Assembly (NCBI GenBank): GCA_028690215.1 | Contig: JAQVBQ010000017.1 | Span: 1-36,814 of the forward strand | Reading direction: 5' to 3' | Length of the DNA: 36,814 nt | Source: Bacteroidales bacterium | Lineage (GTDB): Bacteria; Bacteroidota; Bacteroidia; Bacteroidales; UBA932 | Shown: one piece after another, positions 31,361 through 36,814 of the stretch | How the letters are laid out: each line of letters begins with the position of its first letter | Position numbering within the stretch: the stretch's first letter is position 1 | Translations under genes and position numbers: made by a program | The notes under the pieces: generated by a model | The model's database searches: none | What the model was told of the DNA's origin: nothing | Seen by the model: only the letters and a program-made list of their open reading frames with translations

Positions 31361-33604
31361 CGACGATTTGCACCATACGACTTTATCTGATTTCAAGTCT
31401 GCAGAGTTTGTACCCACCATAACCTGAAACTCACCCCCTTCCCAGATATAATTAAGATTGCTGTCATAAAATTTAAGATCCTCATTTGACAGCACAAATT
31501 TTACTCTTTTTGTCTCGCCAGGATTTAATGCGACCTTGCTGAACCCTCTTAGCTCCTTAATAGGTCGTGCTACGGATGCAACAATATCCCTAATATAGAG
31601 TTGAACTACCTCCTCGCCCCTGTATTTACCTGTATTTGTTACATCAATACTAACTTCTAGCGAGTCATTGTCAGCCGGTGTATGAGTGTTAAGCAATAAT
31701 TCTCCGTACTTAAAAGTTGTATAACTCAACCCGTAACCGAAAGGATAGAGAGGTAATGATGATAAATCGAGATAGTTGGATTTATAGATTTTGTTCACTC
31801 CACTTATCGCTTTTTCCCCATCAGGTCTTCCTGTGTTCAGGTGGTTGTAGTAGAAAGGTATCTGTCCCTCTGACCTTGGAAATGTTACTGTAAGTTTTCC
31901 TGAAGGATTATAATCACCCAGCAGGATATCTGCCATGGCATTACCGGCCTCGGTTCCAAGCCACCAAGTGTATAAAATTGCATGTGCATGTTCTGATATA
32001 GTATTGAATATCAACGGACGCCCGGCACTAATCATTACTACAACCGGTTTTCCGGTGGTTATCAGCTCCATTACAAGTCTCTCCTGGACTCCCGGGAGAT
32101 GCAGATTACTTCTGCACTTGCCCTCGCCGCTCATATCAAACCTTTCACCTACACTCACAATGACAATATCTGCTTTTCTAGCAACACTTACAGCCTCTTC
32201 GAATCCACTCTCGTCTTCACCCTCAATATTGCAACCCTTTGCGTAAAGCAAGTGCTCTTTACCGACACGATTTACCATACCGTCCCAAAGAGAGACGATT
32301 CTCAGAGAGTCATCCGGCCATGAGATATTCCAGAATCCAAGGTTGTCGAACTTGGATTTTACCAATGGCCCTATCAATGCAATCTTATTCGTTTTAGAAT
32401 TTATTGGCAGAGCGTTTCCTGTGTTCTTTAGCAATACTACGCTTTTTCTTGCGACGTCTCTGGCAATATCGAGATTCTCCTGATTGTTCCATTGACTCTT
32501 CTCTCTTTCAGGATCACAGAATCTGAAAGGATCATCGAAAAGTCCCATTTCAAATTTTTTGGTAAGGATTCTCCTGACAGCATCATTAATAAGATTCTCG
32601 TCAACCTTGCCCTCTCTTACAAGTTGTGCAAGGTTTTCAATATAGCTGCGGCTTTGCATATCCATATCACATCCAGCCTTTACAGCAAGCAGTGCAGCTT
32701 CCCTTTTGTCAGCGGCATATCCGTGAGGAATCATCTCTCCTATGCTCTCCCAATCACTTACGACAAATCCTCCAAAATTCCATTTACCTTTAAGATAGAC
32801 TCTTTGTAACTCAGCACTTGCTGTTGCGGGAATACCATTCAATGTATTGAATGAATTCATAAAAGTCGCAACACCGGCATCTACGGCAGCCTTGAATGGA
32901 GGGAGGTAAACTTCGAGCAACTCTCTCTCACTCATGTCAACAGTGTTATAATCACGCCCACCCTGAGCAGCTCCATAAGCAGCAAAATGCTTTGCACAGG
33001 CCATAACGGCATCTGTATTTCCAAGTCCTGCACCCTGGAATCCCTTCACTCGGGCAGCAGCTACCTTTGATCCATACCATGTGTCTTCACCGGCTCCCTC
33101 CATTATCCTTCCCCACCTTGGATCTCTTGCTATATCAACCATTGGGGCAAATGTCCAATGAGTGCCTGAAGCCGAAGCCTCCTTTGCAGCGACACTGGCA
33201 GCCTGTTCCATAAGAGTCATATCCCAACTGCAACTTTCAGCAAGGGGTATTGGGAAATTAGTACGATAACCGTGAATTACATCAAGTCCGAACAAAAGAG
33301 GAATTTTCAGTCGTGACTGCATAGCCATTTCCTGAACTTTGCGGGTGTTGTAAACAGTCTTGACGTTAAGCACACTTCCAACCATCCCGCTTTTTAGCTG
33401 TTCCTCCTTGTTTGCGTTTATTGAAATTGGTCCGGTTGCCTTTTTATCTCCGTTATATTGATTCATTTGACCAATCTTCTCCTCCAGAGTCATGAGATTC
33501 ATGACAGAATCCACCCTCTCCGCAATCGTTCTGTTCTGTCCGGAGGCAAATAACGGGGTAATCAAAGCTAACAGTAACCAATACTTTTTCATTATTTTAG
33601 TCAT
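31352..33604 (-). CDS. bglX: Beta-glucosidase, glycoside hydrolase family 3
   Basis: A 750-residue exported glycosidase. A signal peptide (about 1-22, MKKYWLLLALITPLFASGQ after an alternative start) is followed by the GH3 N-terminal barrel, with the nucleophile D284 in GGFVVSDWESIG, substrate-binding AKHF and RDPRWGRIMEGAGEDTW, then the second GH3 domain with GEGKCRSNLHLPG carrying the probable acid/base Glu, and a C-terminal fibronectin III-like domain (about 650-745). Length and layout match BglX-type periplasmic beta-glucosidases that release glucose from short oligosaccharides. A second ATG at 33592 would remove four residues. A perfect -7 box TATTTTTG (33627-33620) lies 15 bases before the start. 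Confidence 0.92.
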   Translation of the reverse strand: MTKIMKKYWLLLALITPLFASGQNRTIAERVDSVMNLMTLEEKIGQMNQYNGDKKATGPISINANKEEQLKSGMVGSVLNVKTVYNTRKVQEMAMQSRLKIPLLFGLDVIHGYRTNFPIPLAESCSWDMTLMEQAASVAAKEASASGTHWTFAPMVDIARDPRWGRIMEGAGEDTWYGSKVAAARVKGFQGAGLGNTDAVMACAKHFAAYGAAQGGRDYNTVDMSERELLEVYLPPFKAAVDAGVATFMNSFNTLNGIPATASAELQRVYLKGKWNFGGFVVSDWESIGEMIPHGYAADKREAALLAVKAGCDMDMQSRSYIENLAQLVREGKVDENLINDAVRRILTKKFEMGLFDDPFRFCDPEREKSQWNNQENLDIARDVARKSVVLLKNTGNALPINSKTNKIALIGPLVKSKFDNLGFWNISWPDDSLRIVSLWDGMVNRVGKEHLLYAKGCNIEGEDESGFEEAVSVARKADIVIVSVGERFDMSGEGKCRSNLHLPGVQERLVMELITTGKPVVVMISAGRPLIFNTISEHAHAILYTWWLGTEAGNAMADILLGDYNPSGKLTVTFPRSEGQIPFYYNHLNTGRPDGEKAISGVNKIYKSNYLDLSSLPLYPFGYGLSYTTFKYGELLLNTHTPADNDSLEVSIDVTNTGKYRGEEVVQLYIRDIVASVARPIKELRGFSKVALNPGETKRVKFVLSNEDLKFYDSNLNYIWEGGEFQVMVGTNSADLKSDKVVWCKSSAK

Positions 33605-33619
33605 ATTTAATTAATATGA

Positions 33620-33627
33620 CAAAAATA
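33620..33627 (-). promoter_or_regulatory. -7 promoter box of the GH3 gene
   Basis: TATTTTTG on the minus strand is a perfect TAnnTTTG, ending 15 bases before the ATG at 33604. No TTTG is seen at the -33 distance. It suggests that the GH3 gene can be transcribed apart from the SPFH gene 51 bases upstream. Confidence 0.35.
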
Positions 33628-33655
33628 ACAAAAAAGCACTGCCCACACCATCAGA

Positions 33656-34537
33656 CTATACAGACTTCTTCTTTTTTTCCAATGGAAGGACATTAACACC
33701 GGCCATATCTCCGATAATATTAACCAGATCGGTTCCTGTCGGAACAACGATTTTTGAATTCTCAGACAGTGCCCCTTCGAGAGTCTCTAGTCTCTTTAGT
33801 AACTGGGCATTACCAATGAAATACTTGTCAGCAGCCTCATTGACAAGGCGTATTGCCTCAGCCTCGCCCTCTGCATGAAGTATCTTTGATTGTTTATATC
33901 CCTCTGCCTCTTTGATCTTTGCACGCTTCACACCATCAGCGACAGTCTCAGCTGCAGTAGCCGAGTCTATAGCAGCAATTTTTTCATTCTCGGCCTTTAC
34001 AACCTTGTTCATTGTCTCTTGAACATCTTTCGGAGGCTCTATCTCTTTCAGCTCAGTTCGAACTATCTCAATACCCCATTCCTTTGTCTCGTTGTGGAGA
34101 GTTTTGTATAGCTCTGAATTGATTTTGCCTCTTTCACTGTTTGCAGACTTCAGGGTAAGGGTTCCTATGATATTCCTGAGTGTGGTCCTTGCCAGGTTTA
34201 CTATCTGCCATTGAAAATTATTGACATTGTAAATCGAGCCCTTAACACTCTCCTCGTCGGATTTTACGCGGAAATATACCTGAGCATCTACTTTTGCATT
34301 AAGATTATCATTAGTAATTATCTCCTGAGGTTCGGCATCAACCATCCTCTCAGTCACATTAACCTTATATAATTTGTCTATCACAGGGATTATCCAATGA
34401 AATCCCGGATTGGCGAATTTATAGTATTTACCGAGTCTCTCAATCAGGGCGCGGTGAGTAGGCCGGACAATTCTTATCCCTGCTGCAAACAGGAACAGCA
34501 CAATAATAGCAATTACAATATAAGTATTCATAATCAT
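33656..34537 (-). CDS. SPFH/stomatin-like membrane protein
   Basis: A 293-residue protein with an N-terminal membrane helix (about 3-22), followed by an SPFH/band-7 domain (RPTHRALIERLGKYYKFANPGFHWIIPVIDKLYKVNVTERMVD and LARTTLRNIIGTLTLKSANSERGKIN) and an alpha-helical coiled-coil region rich in Ala, Glu and Lys (about 180-245, AENEKIAAIDSATAAETVADGVKRAKIKEAEG). Such proteins form large ring assemblies in membrane microdomains and often guard membrane proteases, but the usual NfeD or protease partner is not adjacent here. In-frame ATGs lie at 34537 and 34531. It lies 54 bases after the S46 peptidase gene, with an inverted repeat in between. Confidence 0.9.
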   Translation of the reverse strand: MIMNTYIVIAIIVLFLFAAGIRIVRPTHRALIERLGKYYKFANPGFHWIIPVIDKLYKVNVTERMVDAEPQEIITNDNLNAKVDAQVYFRVKSDEESVKGSIYNVNNFQWQIVNLARTTLRNIIGTLTLKSANSERGKINSELYKTLHNETKEWGIEIVRTELKEIEPPKDVQETMNKVVKAENEKIAAIDSATAAETVADGVKRAKIKEAEGYKQSKILHAEGEAEAIRLVNEAADKYFIGNAQLLKRLETLEGALSENSKIVVPTGTDLVNIIGDMAGVNVLPLEKKKKSV

Positions 34538-34545
34538 ATTGATTT

Positions 34546-34571
34546 TTAATTACTTCGAAGTTAGTAATTAA
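34546..34571. repeat. Perfect 9-base inverted repeat between S46 peptidase and SPFH genes
   Basis: TTAATTACT (34546-34554) and its reverse complement AGTAATTAA (34563-34571) flank eight bases. No T-run follows on either side, so it is not an intrinsic terminator. On the minus strand it contains TAACTTCG (34563-34556), a near match to a -7 box for the SPFH gene. An operator-like element is possible. Confidence 0.4.
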
Positions 34572-34591
34572 TCCTGAATACTATGCTTATA

Positions 34592-36787
34592 TTATCTGTT
34601 TGCTTCCTCTATTTCAGTTACAATATATCTTGAAGGAGAAAACCTGTCAATGAGGAACATTATATATCTTATATCCACCGCAATAGCCCGTGATGTGGCA
34701 GAATCATACCTGTAATCTGAAGCCACTCCCTGCCATATTCTGTCGAAATTCACACCTATGAGTTCTCCTTTGCCGTTTAAAACCGGTGATCCGGAGTTGC
34801 CTCCTGTTGTATGATTATTAGTCAGAAAATTGACATTTAATTCTCCACTCTTATCGGCATATTTGCCAAAATCCCTATTCTGTAAAAGAGTCTGTAACTT
34901 CTTCGGCATATAAAACTCTTCATCTTCCGGATTATTTATAAATTTATCCATTACCCCGTCAAGAGTTGTCCGGCAGCGATAAGAGAGGCCATCAGAGACA
35001 TCACCACCCTTGACGATTCCATAACTAAATCTTAATGAGCTGTTTGCATCAGGATAAATTGCTTTATCGCTGTTCATCTCAAGGATTCCCTCAATATAGG
35101 TTGAAAAGAGTGTCATCTGCCTTTGCTGGAGCTCTCCTCGTTGCCGCATAATCTTGTCAACATTTATCATATAGTACCCGATTGAAATCTGATATAGCGG
35201 ATCACTCTTAACGGAGGTCTGAATATCTCTATCCTGATTTGTCAGAAATGCCTCAAGCTTGCTTTTGTCGGTAAAGGTGGAGTTTGCAAAGAGTTCCTCA
35301 GAGAGTTTCTCTATATCACCCTGATAAAAGTTCACATACCGGTCCATAGCTTCAGGATGGAATCTTTCGGGCATCTTTTCATAATAACGTTTCAGCATAT
35401 CTCTGAACATCTTTCTGTCTGTCTCATAATCCCAATTGTTAAAAAATTGGGCTGTCAGAGGAAGCAACCTCTTTGCTTCAGATTCTGAAGCTTTAGGATC
35501 CGGTTTCTTTCGCCCATAAGTTGCAACAAGCTTCTCGAATTTTCCTATAAAAGGGACAATCTCGGAGCCGTTGATACCGGCTTCGTTGAAGTATAGGTCT
35601 GCCATGTTGTATTGAGATACCTCCTTGTAAAGATCTTCCATCTGCTCTAGAACTATACCATACTTTGCCTCACGTTCAGGATTGCCTTGTACCCATTTGG
35701 CAAATTGTTGTTCCTCTTTCCTCTTCTGCTCCACTAGATTCATCCGTGTCACGCCCAGAAGCTCCCCTTTCCAACGTAAATATGAGTTTCCTACAGAGGA
35801 GAGTCTTGTGCTGTAACGAAATTTAAGGGTCTCGTCAGAATCAATAGCACTCTCCAGAATATGCATCTTCTCTGAACGGATGGCAATTCTCTCTCTGTTT
35901 TCACCATTTATTATTTTGTCAATAGCAAAAGAGGGAATGTACTGCCTTGTCGTACCCGGAAAACCTATTGTCATTGCAAATTCGTTTTCATTGGTCCCCT
36001 CTAGTGATATTTTCAAATATCTTTTTGGTTTGAAGGGTACGTTCTCCTTTGAATAGCTTACAGGTTGATTGTCTTTTCCTGCATATACTCTCAGAATTGC
36101 AAAATCGCCTGTATGACGGGGCCAGTTGTAATTATCTGTGTTGCCTCCGAACTTTCCGATAGAAAATGGAGGTGCCGCTACCATCCTGATATCTTTATAA
36201 ATACTGTAGACACTCATGATATAGCGATTACTCCCAAAAATTGCCTGCATTTTAACCTCTTTCTTGGTTCCCTTGGTTATAAGTTTGGCATATGCTATTC
36301 CATTTTCGTTAATCTTGTTCTGTTTTTCATTCCCGTCAAGACCCTCTGTCCCTGCCAACATAATATCGGTCACATCTTTCATGCTTTCAAGAATTTTTAT
36401 CTCCAAGTCTCGGCAAAGAGACTCTTCAGAGAGATTTTGCGCCCAATATCCATATTTGAGAAAATCATTCTTTTCATTGGAAAATCTTTCCAGATAAGAC
36501 AAAACAACATGGTAATTTGTAATTAGAAGTCCGTTGCCGGAGATAAAGCTCCCTGTGCCGAAGCTCCTCAAGTTGGCTCCTTCACCCATAAAACCCACTA
36601 CCGCCTGAGTTATGGAGGGTTCAGAATCAGAATAGAGAGCTTCGGCCGGAAGTTTAAGTCCGATCTTTTTCATTTCTTTGTATTTCTGATTTTTAATAAG
36701 GAAAGGGAGCCACATTCCCTCATCTGCCGTTATTGATGATGGAAGTACTAAAAGTGCTATCAGAATTGCGAATATTTGTTTTTTCAT
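34592..36787 (-). CDS. S46 family dipeptidyl-peptidase, DPP11-like
   Basis: A 731-residue exported serine peptidase of family S46, trimming dipeptides from peptide N termini. Signal peptide about 1-20, then DEGMWLPF, which carries the conserved N-terminal Trp. The chymotrypsin-like triad is H93 (TNYHVV), D228 (NWPRHTGDFAILR) and about S665 (TTGGNSGSPVLN). Position 683, 18 residues after the serine, is Arg in NFDRIWQG; in Porphyromonas enzymes the matching residue is Arg in Asp/Glu-specific DPP11 and Gly in DPP7, so DPP11-type specificity is likely. It is the most upstream minus-strand gene of region 9; only 27 bases of its upstream region are visible and hold no clear promoter. Confidence 0.9.
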   Translation of the reverse strand: MKKQIFAILIALLVLPSSITADEGMWLPFLIKNQKYKEMKKIGLKLPAEALYSDSEPSITQAVVGFMGEGANLRSFGTGSFISGNGLLITNYHVVLSYLERFSNEKNDFLKYGYWAQNLSEESLCRDLEIKILESMKDVTDIMLAGTEGLDGNEKQNKINENGIAYAKLITKGTKKEVKMQAIFGSNRYIMSVYSIYKDIRMVAAPPFSIGKFGGNTDNYNWPRHTGDFAILRVYAGKDNQPVSYSKENVPFKPKRYLKISLEGTNENEFAMTIGFPGTTRQYIPSFAIDKIINGENRERIAIRSEKMHILESAIDSDETLKFRYSTRLSSVGNSYLRWKGELLGVTRMNLVEQKRKEEQQFAKWVQGNPEREAKYGIVLEQMEDLYKEVSQYNMADLYFNEAGINGSEIVPFIGKFEKLVATYGRKKPDPKASESEAKRLLPLTAQFFNNWDYETDRKMFRDMLKRYYEKMPERFHPEAMDRYVNFYQGDIEKLSEELFANSTFTDKSKLEAFLTNQDRDIQTSVKSDPLYQISIGYYMINVDKIMRQRGELQQRQMTLFSTYIEGILEMNSDKAIYPDANSSLRFSYGIVKGGDVSDGLSYRCRTTLDGVMDKFINNPEDEEFYMPKKLQTLLQNRDFGKYADKSGELNVNFLTNNHTTGGNSGSPVLNGKGELIGVNFDRIWQGVASDYRYDSATSRAIAVDIRYIMFLIDRFSPSRYIVTEIEEANR

Positions 36788-36814
36788 ATCTGTATCATTC
36801 TATAATTGATAATA

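Noticed and set aside
36065-36526. A 153-codon plus-strand open frame inside the S46 peptidase gene
   Set aside because: It is a shadow of the peptidase reading frame, Cys- and Ile-rich without family resemblance.

Overview
The window reads as a compact stretch of core chromosome from a member of the Bacteroidota, most likely order Bacteroidales; the genus cannot be fixed from sequence alone. Supporting signs are promoter elements of the Bacteroidota form (TTTG, about 20 bases, TAnnTTTG), starts preceded by A/T-rich sequence rather than Shine-Dalgarno sites, a TonB receptor paired with a DUF4249 lipoprotein, DUF4834 and DUF3127 proteins, an S46 dipeptidyl-peptidase, a glycine-rich RRM protein and a serC-serA-DUF1015 cluster. 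Thirty-one genes are supported, one of them cut by the left edge. No tRNA, rRNA, CRISPR array, insertion sequence or phage gene was seen, and no gap between genes exceeds 190 bases.

Layout. (1) 1-6020, minus strand: an envelope/lipid operon of a single-pass membrane protein, a DUF4834 protein, an MsbA-like ABC exporter, a long-chain acyl-CoA synthetase and the start of a probable dCMP deaminase. (2) 6141-9838: a glutamine synthetase family gene (+) and recQ (-), whose stop codons overlap. (3) 9934-14396, plus strand: kpsF/kdsD, an arginase-family ureohydrolase, nhaA, an FKBP-type lipoprotein isomerase and a DUF3127 protein, closed by a two-way terminator. (4) 14433-16817, minus strand: a LuxC-type acyl-CoA reductase, a pRiA4b ORF-3-like protein and miaA. 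(5) 16870-18887, plus strand: a YigZ/IMPACT protein, then pyrB and pyrI. (6) 18974-22229, plus strand: serC, serA and DUF1015, with a good promoter in front. (7) 22222-23357: a Pr6Pr-like membrane protein (-) and an RRM protein (+) reading away from each other. (8) 23426-31257, minus strand: a secreted unknown, a TonB receptor, a DUF4249 lipoprotein, an MG2/plug-like protein, a porin-like protein and a GNAT acetyltransferase. (9) 31352-36787, minus strand: an S46 peptidase (DPP11-like), an SPFH protein and a GH3 beta-glucosidase.

How the genes fit together. Regions 5 and 6 supply pyrimidines and serine. KpsF feeds Kdo synthesis for lipopolysaccharide and the MsbA-like exporter would flip its lipid part. 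Region 8 looks like an outer-membrane uptake system in which DUF4249 takes the place usually held by SusD. Region 9 exports enzymes that break down sugars and peptides. The points most worth checking are the serine operon (PGDH with Lys at the catalytic His position, DUF1015 with a ParB/sulfiredoxin-like DGHHR motif, no serB beside it), the receptor cluster, promoters lying almost on top of start codons, and terminators built into the last codons of miaA and the GH3 gene. Nothing here is a clear new defence or mobile system.
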